A stretch of DNA of 64,000 bases from Paenibacillus silvestris. GTDB taxonomy: Bacteria; Bacillota; Bacilli; Paenibacillales; NBRC-103111. Position 1 is the stretch's first letter. The number at the start of each line of letters is the position of its first letter. Below are positions 36,222 to 45,158 of the stretch, in pieces. The notes under the pieces are model-generated. The model did no database searches, was not told the origin of the DNA, and saw only the letters and a program-made list of their open reading frames with translations. Made by a program: the position numbers and the translations under genes. The stretch spans positions 379,064 through 443,063 of the forward strand of contig NZ_WTUZ01000020.1 in the NCBI RefSeq assembly GCF_009882985.1, in the 5' to 3' direction.

Positions 36222-37421
36222 ATGCCTGCACCCTTACATTGGAAAAAGTCACTGTGGATCTTATGGGGGGCTAACTTTTCCATCATGTGCGGAATGAACC
36301 TCATTCTTCCGTTTCTGCCTCTATATATCGGACAACTTGGGGTCCACGAGGTTGGTGATGTCGTGCGCTGGACAGGTTGGATCGTTGCCGCCCAGTTCAT
36401 CACCTCATTTCTTACGCAGCCTCTCTGGGGAGCAATCGCCGATCGTCGCGGCCGCAAAATCATGCTGCTGCGAGCCGGGTTCGGCATGGCTGTTGTGACC
36501 GCCTTGATGGGCATTGTCACGGAGCCCTGGCAGCTGCTTGCGCTTCGGCTGTTGAATGGTTTCTTCTCCGGTTTCATCTCCATGGCCGTCTCCCTGCAAG
36601 CATCGGTGACACCCCGGGAGCACTCCGGGAAGGCGCTCGGCACGCTGCAAACAGGATCCATCGCCGGATCGTTGATCGGCCCTTTGATCGGAGGGTTGCT
36701 TGCTGGTATGATCGGTTATAGCCACATCTTCTTTGTTACAGGCGGTCTCATGCTCTGCGCCAGTCTCATCGTGATGATTTTCATTCATGAGGAGCGCAAA
36801 GCTCCTGCACAGAAAAAAGCACGAGAACGTACAGAGTGGCGCCTATTTCGCCCGCTGTTGCCGGTCTTTGCCGCTTCACTCATTACGCAAGTCGGGATGA
36901 TGAGCATCGAGCCCATTGTGACGGTCTATGCCAAAACGATTTACTCCGGCAATCATTTGGAGCTATTTGCCGGTTTAATCGTGGCGATTACTGGTATCGC
37001 CAACTTGTTCGGCTCGCCCTCCTTAGGGAGACTGGGCGACCGTATCGGCCAACGCAAAACACTTGTCATCGCTTTGTCGATGGCGGCACTCGCCTTCATT
37101 CCGCAGGCCTTCGCTACCAGCATTACGATGCTGCTCGTCGGAAGATTCCTGCTGGGGCTGTTCATCGGAGGCATGATTCCCTCCTTGAATGTACTGGTCT
37201 TGAAACTCGCCCCTACTCAGATTCAGGGGACAGCCTACGGCTTTAACACATCTTCGCTGTTTCTCGGCAATCTGATTGGCCCTTTGCTTGGCAGTCATTT
37301 TGCAGCAGCCTATGGGTTTAAGTCGGTGTTCTATATCACTATGGGAATCCTGCTGCTCTGCGCTTTGTTCGTTTATTTGAATCGCAGCCTAGAGACACTG
37401 CGGCAGTCGAATTCGGCTTAA
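36222..37421 (+). CDS. MFS drug/sugar exporter family protein
   Basis: Major facilitator superfamily protein of 399 residues with 12 predicted spans. The antiporter-like motifs are visible: GAIADRRGRKIMLLRAGFG in loop 2-3, GSIAGSLIGPLIGGLLAG, and GRLGDRIGQRK in loop 8-9. The GPLIGG pattern suggests drug:H+ antiport. AAGGAG precedes the ATG. No clear partner genes; substrate unknown. Confidence 0.93.
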   Translation: MPAPLHWKKSLWILWGANFSIMCGMNLILPFLPLYIGQLGVHEVGDVVRWTGWIVAAQFITSFLTQPLWGAIADRRGRKIMLLRAGFGMAVVTALMGIVTEPWQLLALRLLNGFFSGFISMAVSLQASVTPREHSGKALGTLQTGSIAGSLIGPLIGGLLAGMIGYSHIFFVTGGLMLCASLIVMIFIHEERKAPAQKKARERTEWRLFRPLLPVFAASLITQVGMMSIEPIVTVYAKTIYSGNHLELFAGLIVAITGIANLFGSPSLGRLGDRIGQRKTLVIALSMAALAFIPQAFATSITMLLVGRFLLGLFIGGMIPSLNVLVLKLAPTQIQGTAYGFNTSSLFLGNLIGPLLGSHFAAAYGFKSVFYITMGILLLCALFVYLNRSLETLRQSNSA

Positions 37422-37464
37422 CCATTTTCTTATTCAAATGCTACTTATTCATGGAGGATGATTT

Positions 37465-38145
37465 ATGAAACACGAGATTCTATATAAAGGCGCATTCCCA
37501 ATGCTGCGCGTGGAGCTTGAAGCTGGAGAAAACATTAAGGCAGAAGCAGGAGCTATGGTCTCGATGTCGCCTAACATTGAGCTCAAAGGTACGATAGATG
37601 GCGGCATTATGAAAGGTCTTGGCCGTATGCTGAGCGGCGAGAAATTCTTCTTTCAGGAATTAACCCCAACGCGTGGGGGCGGCGAGGTTCTATTGGCACC
37701 GGCTGTGATTGGTGATATTGAGGCTGTTGAGCTAGACGGATCGTACAAGCTGTATGTGCAAAAGGACGGCTTCCTTGCTGGAACATCCGGCATTCAAGTA
37801 AATACGAAAATGCAAAACCTGATGAGCGGCTTCATGTCCGGCGAAGGCTTCTTCATCGTTGAAATTAGCGGTAGAGGCACGGTTTTCCTCTCCTCCTACG
37901 GAGCTATTCATGCCATTAACCTTGCACCTGGGCAAGAGGTTGTCATTGATAACGGGCATCTGGTCGCATGGCCGGATTATACGCAGTATACGATTGAGAA
38001 AGCGGCCAAAGGCTGGCTCTCCAGCTTCACAAGCGGTGAAGGTGTCGTATGCCGATTCCGCGGCGAAGGCGTCGTGCTTATTCAAACGAGGAATCCGCAA
38101 AGCTTTGGCGGATGGTTGAAGCAATTTATGCCAGGCGGCAGATAA
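37465..38145 (+). CDS. AIM24/TIGR00266-family protein
   Basis: Cytosolic beta-rich protein of 226 residues in the AIM24 family. Family landmarks include VELEAGENIKAEAGAMVSMSPNIE, MLSGEKFFFQ, GEGFFIVEISGRG and the C-terminal GEGVVCRFRGEGVVLIQTRN. The family is widespread and biochemically undefined. GGAGGATGA precedes the ATG. It has its own terminator at 38245, so it is a separate unit from the MFS gene. Confidence 0.92.
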   Translation: MKHEILYKGAFPMLRVELEAGENIKAEAGAMVSMSPNIELKGTIDGGIMKGLGRMLSGEKFFFQELTPTRGGGEVLLAPAVIGDIEAVELDGSYKLYVQKDGFLAGTSGIQVNTKMQNLMSGFMSGEGFFIVEISGRGTVFLSSYGAIHAINLAPGQEVVIDNGHLVAWPDYTQYTIEKAAKGWLSSFTSGEGVVCRFRGEGVVLIQTRNPQSFGGWLKQFMPGGR

Positions 38146-38244
38146 TCTACCCCTTGTAGATTTGATGTCCGTTAAATTTTATTCGGGCCTCGTTTCCTTC
38201 GAATAAACGCTGTGGTGTCCATTAGCGACATACGTACGCCCACA

Positions 38245-38293
38245 AGAGACTATCCCTCCGTCATTCATATGACTTGGGAAAGTCTCTTTTTCT
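38245..38293 (+). terminator. Terminator of the AIM24 gene
   Basis: AGAGACT..TCCC and GTCAT pair with ATGAC and GGGA.AGTCTCT, followed by TTTTTC. It shares its core with the terminators at 30648 and 45097. Confidence 0.88.
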
Positions 38294-38391
38294 TTTTACC
38301 CTCTCGTTTTTCCCACTGCCCTATGCTATGATAGTTCTAACTGGTAAACTAAGTTTTGTATATTAAACCAAATGAGCTGGGAGGCCAACGA

Positions 38392-39141
38392 TTGGACGAT
38401 AAATACCGCGTTCCAGCCATTGAACGTGCTCATCTTATTCTCAAAGAAATATCACTGCAGCCCGGTCAGCTGAAACTCATCCATCTGTCCCGTTCGCTCA
38501 GTATCAACAAAAGCTCGATGTACTCGCTGCTTTTAACGCTGGAGAACCTAGGCTGGATCGAGAAGGATACCGGCGAAACCTACCGCCTTGGACGCGAGCT
38601 CTCGCGCTTGGGCCATGCGGCTGTCCAGCATAGGGACTTGAACGAGTCCTTCCACAAGGAAGCATCTCAAACCAAGCTGAGACTGGGTGAATCGCTGCAA
38701 TTAGCTCGATTAGATGGCAATGAAGTGCTCTATCTCGCCAAAGAGGAAGCGCTTACGCCAGTTCGTCTCGCCTCTGGACCCGGCATGCGCCTGCCTGCAC
38801 ATGCCACAGCACTCGGCAAGGTCATGCTGGCTGATCTTAGTGATGAGGAACTGGGTAGCTTCTACCGGGCAGATCAAGAACCATTTTCACAGTTAACTGC
38901 CCATTCCATCGTATCGTTGAAAGACCTCACTAAAGACTTGGATCAAATTCGCAAACAAGGCTACGCGCTCGATTTGGAAGAAGCCGTTATCGGATTCAAC
39001 TGCGTCGCCGCTCCAATCCGAAATTTGTATGGGAAGGTCATCGCCGCTGTCAGCTGCTCAATGATGTTGCCTCAGTGGCAGCAAAAGAAGCAGATCTGTA
39101 TAGAAGAAGTTTGTAAGCTTGCTCATCAGCTATCCGAATAG
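38392..39141 (+). CDS. IclR-family transcriptional regulator
   Basis: Regulator of 249 residues from a TTG start. N-terminal winged helix (IERAHLILKEISLQP, then HLSRSLSINKSSMYSLLLTLENLGWI), then an IclR effector domain with LRLGESLQLARLDGNEVLYL, LPAHATALGKVMLA and AAVSCSMM. TTG at 38392 follows GGGAGG by seven bases; the frame extends to 38356 but lacks a site there. It lies just upstream of an SDR dehydrogenase and a fumarylacetoacetase-family hydrolase and probably controls them. Confidence 0.93.
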   Translation: MDDKYRVPAIERAHLILKEISLQPGQLKLIHLSRSLSINKSSMYSLLLTLENLGWIEKDTGETYRLGRELSRLGHAAVQHRDLNESFHKEASQTKLRLGESLQLARLDGNEVLYLAKEEALTPVRLASGPGMRLPAHATALGKVMLADLSDEELGSFYRADQEPFSQLTAHSIVSLKDLTKDLDQIRKQGYALDLEEAVIGFNCVAAPIRNLYGKVIAAVSCSMMLPQWQQKKQICIEEVCKLAHQLSE

Positions 39142-39157
39142 TAAAGGAGAATTGAAC

Positions 39158-39931
39158 ATGCGGTTACACAACAAAGTTATTCTCATCACAGGTGCAGCTT
39201 CAGGCATTGGCAAAAGCACTGCTCTCTTATTCGGGCGGGAAGGCGCCCAGGTCATCGTAAACGATCTCGACGAAGCCAAAGGGATCGAGACGGTGAATGA
39301 AATTATAGAGGGCGGCGGGGCAGCCCGCTTCATTCAAGCAGATGTTACGCACTCTGACTCCGTCAAGGCGATGGTTGATCAAATCATTCAAGCCTACGGC
39401 CGAATTGACGTGCTTTTCAACAACGCAGGCATTAGCGGTGTCGGGGCGCTTCATGAGCTTGACCCTGAAGCGTGGGACCGCATCATGAGCATTAACGTAA
39501 AGGGTGTCTTCCTCCCTTCGAAGCATGTCCTCCCCCATATGATGGAACGACAATCAGGCTCGATCATTAACATGTCATCCTGTATTGCCGAAATCGGATT
39601 GGCTCGCCGTGCTTCCTATGCCGCAACGAAAGGCGCCGTCCTTGCGCTGACCAAATCCATGCAGGTGGACTATGCCTCTTACGGTATTCGGGTGAACGCC
39701 TTGCTGCCGGGAACGATCATGACTCCTTTCGTTGAAAATTACATTCACACCTCTTATGACGATCCAGAAGCTGCTATCGCCTCTCTCAAAACCAGACAGC
39801 TCAGCAACGAAATGGGCCGTCCCGAAGATGTAGCTTCAGCTGCCTTGTTCCTTGCTTCTGATGATTCCAAGTTCATGATGGGCTCTCCCTTGTACATTGA
39901 CGGTGGGGTCACTTTTGGTAAAAATGCTTAG
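39158..39931 (+). CDS. Short-chain dehydrogenase/reductase
   Basis: Cytosolic NAD(P)-dependent oxidoreductase of 257 residues, classical SDR. Cofactor motif TGAASGIG (11-18) with Asp37 after the second strand (NDLDEA), suggesting NAD preference; NNAG at 88-91; catalytic Ser141, Tyr154 and Lys158 (YAATKGA). AAGGAGA precedes the ATG at 39158. With the following FAH-family gene it could perform the last steps of non-phosphorylating L-fucose or L-rhamnose oxidation (dehydrogenation of a 2-keto-3-deoxy sugar acid), a link suggested by the nearby fucosidase. Substrate remains unproven. Confidence 0.92.
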   Translation: MRLHNKVILITGAASGIGKSTALLFGREGAQVIVNDLDEAKGIETVNEIIEGGGAARFIQADVTHSDSVKAMVDQIIQAYGRIDVLFNNAGISGVGALHELDPEAWDRIMSINVKGVFLPSKHVLPHMMERQSGSIINMSSCIAEIGLARRASYAATKGAVLALTKSMQVDYASYGIRVNALLPGTIMTPFVENYIHTSYDDPEAAIASLKTRQLSNEMGRPEDVASAALFLASDDSKFMMGSPLYIDGGVTFGKNA

Positions 39932-39979
39932 CCTGTTCCTTATAAACTCTTCATATCTCATTATTCAGGAGGTTTTCAC

Positions 39980-40879
39980 ATGAAACTGCTTACATTTACC
40001 CAAGACAATGCTTTCCATCTAGGTATTCAAACCGATTCCGGTGTACTCGATGTCGCTCAAGCTGTTCAGCAGCTATCACCAGCATTCGCTGTTCCAACCA
40101 CGGTTACCGAAGCTATTCAAGGCGGAGCAGCAGCCACTGAAGCTCTGCACCAGCTCGTCCACCTCGCACTTGAAAGCAATGATCGCCAAACGCTGATACA
40201 TAATGAAGAGACTTTGAACTACGGTCCCTGCGTCACTGAACCCGGCAAAATTATTTGTGTCGGACTTAACTACCGTAAGCATGCCGAAGAAACGAATGCC
40301 GCAATCCCGCAATATCCGATTCTTTTTAACAAATTTAATAATACGCTGACGGGACATGGCCATGATATCGCCCTCCCCCGTGTTACCAAAGAAGTCGATT
40401 ATGAGGCTGAGCTCGTTATCGTAATTGGCAAGCAGGCCAAATATATTTCCAAAGAAGAAGCTTTGGACCACGTTTACGGATACTGCTGTGTCAATGATCT
40501 TTCTGCGCGTGATCTGCAAATGCGTACGGCTCAATGGTTGCTCGGTAAATCGTGCGATGATTTCAGCCCGCTTGGCCCTTATCTAGTCACTGCAGACGAA
40601 GTTGGCAATCCGAATGATCTGAAGATCAGCACCACGGTCAACGGTAAAGTGCGCCAAAACTCGAATACAGCGGATATGATTTTCCACTGTGATGAGGTCG
40701 TCAGCTATATTTCTCAGCATATGACTTTATACCCGGGGGATATCATTCTCACAGGAACGCCAGAAGGTGTTGTGCTGGGCGACCCGGTTGATAAGCGCGT
40801 CTATCTGAAGGATGGCGATGTTGTCACCATTTCCATTGAGAAGCTGGGAAGCTTGACGAATCGTATGGTTAGCGAGTAA
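39980..40879 (+). CDS. Fumarylacetoacetate hydrolase-family protein
   Basis: Metal-dependent FAH-fold enzyme of 299 residues. Typical N-terminal small domain, then the FAH core with KIICVGLNYRKHAEETN, the metal-ligand stretch EVDYEAELVIVIGK (two Glu) and CCVNDLSARDLQ (Asp), plus LTGTPEGVVLGDP. The family includes 2,4-diketo-3-deoxy-fuconate and -rhamnonate hydrolases, 2-hydroxyhepta-diene-dioate isomerases and related C-C hydrolases. AGGAGG precedes the ATG. Paired with an SDR and IclR regulator. Confidence 0.92.
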   Translation: MKLLTFTQDNAFHLGIQTDSGVLDVAQAVQQLSPAFAVPTTVTEAIQGGAAATEALHQLVHLALESNDRQTLIHNEETLNYGPCVTEPGKIICVGLNYRKHAEETNAAIPQYPILFNKFNNTLTGHGHDIALPRVTKEVDYEAELVIVIGKQAKYISKEEALDHVYGYCCVNDLSARDLQMRTAQWLLGKSCDDFSPLGPYLVTADEVGNPNDLKISTTVNGKVRQNSNTADMIFHCDEVVSYISQHMTLYPGDIILTGTPEGVVLGDPVDKRVYLKDGDVVTISIEKLGSLTNRMVSE

Positions 40880-40930
40880 CCAGCTCCTGCTATCGAGATC
40901 TCGTTCATGAAAGAAGGTCTTCCTCAGCTT

Positions 40931-41110
40931 AGGGGAACTGGGGGCCTCTATTTTGGGAAAAGCGAGCATATTTTCAGCTGAGCGGAACTACAGGCTCTTA
41001 TTTGCCCTCCATAGCAACGTTTTCAGGTGAATTTGGCAAAATAGCGGAACGTAGTTCCCTTGCATACGGAAATTTCGCTTTTTCGAGGAAATAGTGGATT
41101 GTTGTTCCTT
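40931..41110. repeat. Dispersed four-unit inverted repeat (type A), copy 2
   Basis: Same design as 21435-21613: GGGGAACTG..CTATTT and CGGAACTACAGGCTCTTATTT, then AAATAGCGGAACGTAGTTCC and AAATAGTGGATTGTTGTTCC in inverse orientation. It occupies most of the gap between the FAH gene and the dockerin enzyme. Confidence 0.75.
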
Positions 41111-41128
41111 TAAAAACTAATCATCTAC

Positions 41129-41168
41129 CAAAAAAAGGGCAGAGGAAAACATCCTCTACCCTTTTTGG
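41129..41168. terminator. Bidirectional terminator
   Basis: AAAAAGGGcAGAGGA pairs with TCCTCTaCCCTTTTT around a five-base loop. A/T runs on both sides allow termination of the FAH gene (+) and the large minus-strand gene ending at 41260. Confidence 0.85.
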
Positions 41169-41259
41169 CATTGTGAATCTAAAGCTTACAAGCCTAATAA
41201 TGACACAATGCCCGGGCCAACTTAACGTTGAACCGGGCACTGGTTGTAACCTTGCATCT

Positions 41260-44200
41260 TTATTGCAGGATCAATTTAGCGATCCCTACGATATCTACAA
41301 TGCTAATCTTGCCGTCATTATTGTAGTCCGCGCTTTTCGCCTCATTCCAGTCGCTGCTTGCTGAAGTCTTCCCGTAATAAACAGCTGCTCTGCCCAAGTC
41401 ACCAATATCGATGGCGTAATCTCCATTGACATCTCCACGCGCATAAACCGTAATGATCTTCCCGTTAAAAACTTGCAGCGCCAAGTTTAATGTATTGGCT
41501 GCTTGATCCAACTGCTGCTGCGTGGCCGTAGGGTCCGAATGGATGGCCGATGCTGCTTGTATAGCGGATAATAGCACCGCTCTGGAACCAGCCGCATATT
41601 GTCCGACTAACGTTCCTTCTACCGAATGATCATAAGCCGACTGCGCCAAGCCGATGACCGTCTGCAGCGTTGTTTTATCTGTCGACGTAACTGAAACTGT
41701 CAGATTAGCTAGCGCAGCATCCAACTTCTGCCCTAACCCGTTAGAAACAGCAACTTTGGTCAGTACCAAATTCGTTGTCGTAGACGGATGATTCGGCTTC
41801 GCCATCCAATTGAATGTGAATACGTCTCCGCTTGCCGTTATTGCTCCCGTATTCCCTTGGCTCGCAGCAAGAATCCGAATTTGGCCCGGGATATCGGTTT
41901 GCGTCTGTACCTCCATAAATCCGGAAATTAACGGATCTACAGATACAAAGTCGATGGCGTCAGCGTCATAAGCTACTATAATATCAGCTGCATAAACCGC
42001 CGAATATACGCTGGCTGTTACATTGTTTAAGCCGAACTTGGTCGAGAACTCTGTGCCTGCTTGAACGACTGTCGGACCCGTAAGCGTAGCCTGCGGCACG
42101 TCCGTCGGCAGAGGTATCTGACCGGTGATCACGACATAGTTGGAGCCTTGTATACCGCTGCCATCTGTAGCTGTTGCTACCACCTTTACGATTCCGTCTT
42201 TCGCAGCAGTCAGCACGCCATTTTGATCGATTGTGGCTTGATCCGTCAATGGTGTGCCATCCTTTTCGTAAACAGCCCATGTAACAGACTTATTCGTGGC
42301 ATTGACTGGAAGCACCGTTGCGCTTAATTGAAGGGTTTCGCCCTTCATGTCAATTGTGGACGATGGGCTTGTCACTGCAATTGACTGTACATATACTTGC
42401 TGATCCCCAGGAATCAGAACGATAACCGAGTTTTGGAATGTTAACAGGGCTTGGTTTAAAGTCGTTGTTGCTTGATCGAAGTCTTGTTCCGTTTGCGCAA
42501 TGGCAGCGCTTGTTCTGGCCGTATTAAGTGCTTCCTGCAAAATCAATTTGGAACCGCTAGGATATTGCCCAGCCATGAGGCCTTCTACCGCTGCATCTAA
42601 TACCGTCTGTACTTGTACGATGAGGGCATTTAACTGCGGCGGTGACTGCCTTGTTACTACGATGGTGTAAACTCTCGTCGTACCGTCTTGCGCCGTAACG
42701 GTAACGGTGATCGAGTTGTCACCCAAGGACAAGTTATTCCCGCCATTCACAACAGCCGTTGCGGCTGCATCCGATGTCGTATAGGCTACATTTGCAACCG
42801 TTACGTTGCTCGGGACGCTTAATGCATAGCTTAACGTAGTCATTTCAAAGCCATTTACCGAATCACCATTCATTTGTAAATCCGTCAAACTCGCATCGCT
42901 CGATGCCTTTGTAGTGTTGTACAGGTTTGAAACTTCGGATGGGCTCAGCGTCCGTTTAAATAGCTGAACATGGTCGATGTCGGCATTTAAATGCTCAGAA
43001 TAATTTAATGTGCCGTCCTGACCGATCGCTGTTGGGTAATTCGTATTAATGCTTCCTGATTTGCCTGAAATATTTACCGATGTTACTAATGCGCTATCTT
43101 TATACAGAGAAGCAGAGCCGTTGCGATGATGAGTTATGGTAATGAAGTGCCATTTGCTATCGGAAACTCCCGGAATAGAAGCGTCGCTGCGAGATTGTCC
43201 AGCAGGCGTGAAGTTCCACTTCACGCTGCCATCTGATTCCAGGATGACAGCCCAGCCTGTGTTAGCACCGTTACTCCAGTTTTTATTGCTAATAATGGAT
43301 GGGTCGTTAACTACGCCGGAAGAACGAATCCAGAATGAAACAGAGAAATCGCCAGTACCAAAATCCGTATTCGAGGTACTTCCCAAATTCAAGTATTGCT
43401 GGGTTCCATTAAAATGAATCGCCTGATTTGTTTGCCCGGTAGTAAAGGTAGGTGAGCCTTGCGAAGTAACGGTTGTATGATTGCCGGAACTGTCCTGCAT
43501 ATTGCCGTCCAGCTGCAGCTTCAATGACGAATCATATGGAATCGCTTGTCCATCCAGTTTCCAAGCTGGATTAATGGGCACTTTGAGAAATTTCATTGCA
43601 GTAACGAGTGCATCGGTTTGATTGGGCGTGTTGGCAATCGGCCCCTTAGCAACGGAGTTGCCATTGAGAATCAGGAATATCGATCTTTCCTGCTCACTGT
43701 TGCCGCCATGGCTAGTACCCGTACCGCCATGGTCGGTTGTCACTAGGATGAGCCAATCTTCCTCAGCGTAAGTGCTGCGGCTTTGAATGGCGTTCACCAC
43801 GGCACCGATTCTTGCATCCGTTTGTTCGATGGCGTTAATATACTGTGGAACCGAAGTGCTGAATCCGTACGCGTGACCCGCGTGATCGACATCGTCGAAT
43901 TGAATGAACGTGAAATCAGGATTGCCGTTTTGCATTAAACTTACAGTCTGGTCTCTGACGAGATCGTCCGTTGGTACTGCCGTTTCCGAGTCGATACCTG
44001 AAATAATATTGTCGTTGATAGCCCCCCAATTCACGATAGAGGTCGTAGACAATGCGGGATTATACTGTTCGACCCGTTGCATCAAGGAAGGATACTGCGT
44101 AAAATTTTTTCCTGAAAAGGAATTATCTGTGACACCGTGTTTATCGTACCAAACGCCTGTCAAAATGGAAGACCAACCGGTCCCGCTCCATGTGTAGTTG

Positions 44201-45072
44201 GAATTGGCCTGTACATTGTAACTATAGGCACCGCCAGCAGTTAGCGCATCCATGCTTGGCGTATTTGCCGCTTGCAGAGCATCGGAACGCGTGCCGTCAA
44301 TGCCGATGACGAGCACCTTTTGGGTGCTTGATCCCATCGTAAACGAGCTGAACATGTCTTTGACTTCCGTATCGCTCAGCGCCCGTTTGAATAGCTGCAT
44401 GTGATCAATATTGGCATTTAAACGAGAAGAGTAATTGAGCGTGCCGTCCTGTCCGATCGCTGTCGGGTAGGTCGTATCAATGGTTCCTGTTTTACTCGAA
44501 ATAGCAACAGCAGACACCACGGCGCCATCCTTGTACAGCGTAGCGTATCCGTTTCGTTGATGGGAAACGGTAATGAAATGCCAATCATTGTCAGCTACCC
44601 CGGAAATATAAGCATCGCTTCGGGAATTCCCGGCTGGCGCGAAGTTCCACATGATGCTCCCATTCGATTGCAGGGACAGGACCCAACCTGTATTGGACCC
44701 GCTATTCCAATCTTTATTGCCAATAATGACGGGATCGCCAGATACGGCGGAAGAACGAATCCAAAATGAAACGGTGAAATCCCCTGTCCCGAATTTTGTT
44801 TGATTCGTGCTGCCTAAATTCAAGTACTGATTAGTTCCGTCAAAGTTAATCGCTTGGTTCAAACGACCCGTCACAAAACTTGGAGAGCCCGTACTGGCAA
44901 CGCTTATAGGATTGCCCGAGCCATCAAGGGTATTGCCATCAAAAGGTAACTTTACCACCGAATCGGTAGGCACCGCTGCATTCACAGAAATCACTTGTCC
45001 AAGCAGCAATGTTAGAATAGCCAATATAAACAGACCCCTGCTTAGTTGACGTTTGAAAACCCTGTCAGCCAT
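41260..45072 (-). CDS. Exported LamG/alkaline-phosphatase-superfamily enzyme with cohesin-FIVAR-dockerin tail
   Basis: Secreted multimodular protein of 1,270 residues (numbered here from the GTG at 45090, six codons upstream). Order: signal peptide to about 38; LamG-like domain 45-250; alkaline-phosphatase-superfamily domain 255-510, with VLVIGIDGTRSD, WSGTGWSSILTGV (nucleophile Thr/Ser about 302-307), DDVDHAGH and VTTDHGGTGTSHGG metal ligands; second LamG 522-728; cadherin-like sandwich 732-814; FIVAR 817-888; Ig-like (Big_2) 899-990; cohesin about 997-1135; FIVAR 1138-1210; dockerin 1218-1276 with two Ca-binding loops. The ATG at 45072 has GGAGG upstream. The catalytic domain could be a phosphodiesterase, sulfatase or phosphatase; substrate unknown. 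Part of the arabinogalactan locus. Confidence 0.88.
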   Translation of the reverse strand: MADRVFKRQLSRGLFILAILTLLLGQVISVNAAVPTDSVVKLPFDGNTLDGSGNPISVASTGSPSFVTGRLNQAINFDGTNQYLNLGSTNQTKFGTGDFTVSFWIRSSAVSGDPVIIGNKDWNSGSNTGWVLSLQSNGSIMWNFAPAGNSRSDAYISGVADNDWHFITVSHQRNGYATLYKDGAVVSAVAISSKTGTIDTTYPTAIGQDGTLNYSSRLNANIDHMQLFKRALSDTEVKDMFSSFTMGSSTQKVLVIGIDGTRSDALQAANTPSMDALTAGGAYSYNVQANSNYTWSGTGWSSILTGVWYDKHGVTDNSFSGKNFTQYPSLMQRVEQYNPALSTTSIVNWGAINDNIISGIDSETAVPTDDLVRDQTVSLMQNGNPDFTFIQFDDVDHAGHAYGFSTSVPQYINAIEQTDARIGAVVNAIQSRSTYAEEDWLILVTTDHGGTGTSHGGNSEQERSIFLILNGNSVAKGPIANTPNQTDALVTAMKFLKVPINPAWKLDGQAIPYDSSLKLQLDGNMQDSSGNHTTVTSQGSPTFTTGQTNQAIHFNGTQQYLNLGSTSNTDFGTGDFSVSFWIRSSGVVNDPSIISNKNWSNGANTGWAVILESDGSVKWNFTPAGQSRSDASIPGVSDSKWHFITITHHRNGSASLYKDSALVTSVNISGKSGSINTNYPTAIGQDGTLNYSEHLNADIDHVQLFKRTLSPSEVSNLYNTTKASSDASLTDLQMNGDSVNGFEMTTLSYALSVPSNVTVANVAYTTSDAAATAVVNGGNNLSLGDNSITVTVTAQDGTTRVYTIVVTRQSPPQLNALIVQVQTVLDAAVEGLMAGQYPSGSKLILQEALNTARTSAAIAQTEQDFDQATTTLNQALLTFQNSVIVLIPGDQQVYVQSIAVTSPSSTIDMKGETLQLSATVLPVNATNKSVTWAVYEKDGTPLTDQATIDQNGVLTAAKDGIVKVVATATDGSGIQGSNYVVITGQIPLPTDVPQATLTGPTVVQAGTEFSTKFGLNNVTASVYSAVYAADIIVAYDADAIDFVSVDPLISGFMEVQTQTDIPGQIRILAASQGNTGAITASGDVFTFNWMAKPNHPSTTTNLVLTKVAVSNGLGQKLDAALANLTVSVTSTDKTTLQTVIGLAQSAYDHSVEGTLVGQYAAGSRAVLLSAIQAASAIHSDPTATQQQLDQAANTLNLALQVFNGKIITVYARGDVNGDYAIDIGDLGRAAVYYGKTSASSDWNEAKSADYNNDGKISIVDIVGIAKLILQ

Positions 45073-45096
45073 CGCTTCATCATCCTCCACAATCTT

Positions 45097-45146
45097 AAAA
45101 AAAATATGGCTGCCCCACAGTCACCCTATGACTTATGGGACAGCCT
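45097..45146 (-). terminator. Long terminator of the GH29 gene
   Basis: Minus strand: GGCTGTCCCATAAGTCA pairs with TGACTGTGGGGCAGCC, followed by ATATTTTTTTT. It shares the TCCC..GTCA core with 30648 and 38245. Confidence 0.85.
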
Positions 45147-45158
45147 CTTCAATCGTTA

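Noticed and set aside
36990-37003. TGGTATCGCCAACT inside the MFS gene, resembling the LacI-type operator
   Set aside because: Only the left half matches; no palindrome.
41206-41240. Second hairpin (TGCCCGG/CCGGGCA) before the dockerin enzyme stop
   Set aside because: No T-run on the minus strand; the stronger terminator at 41129-41168 suffices.
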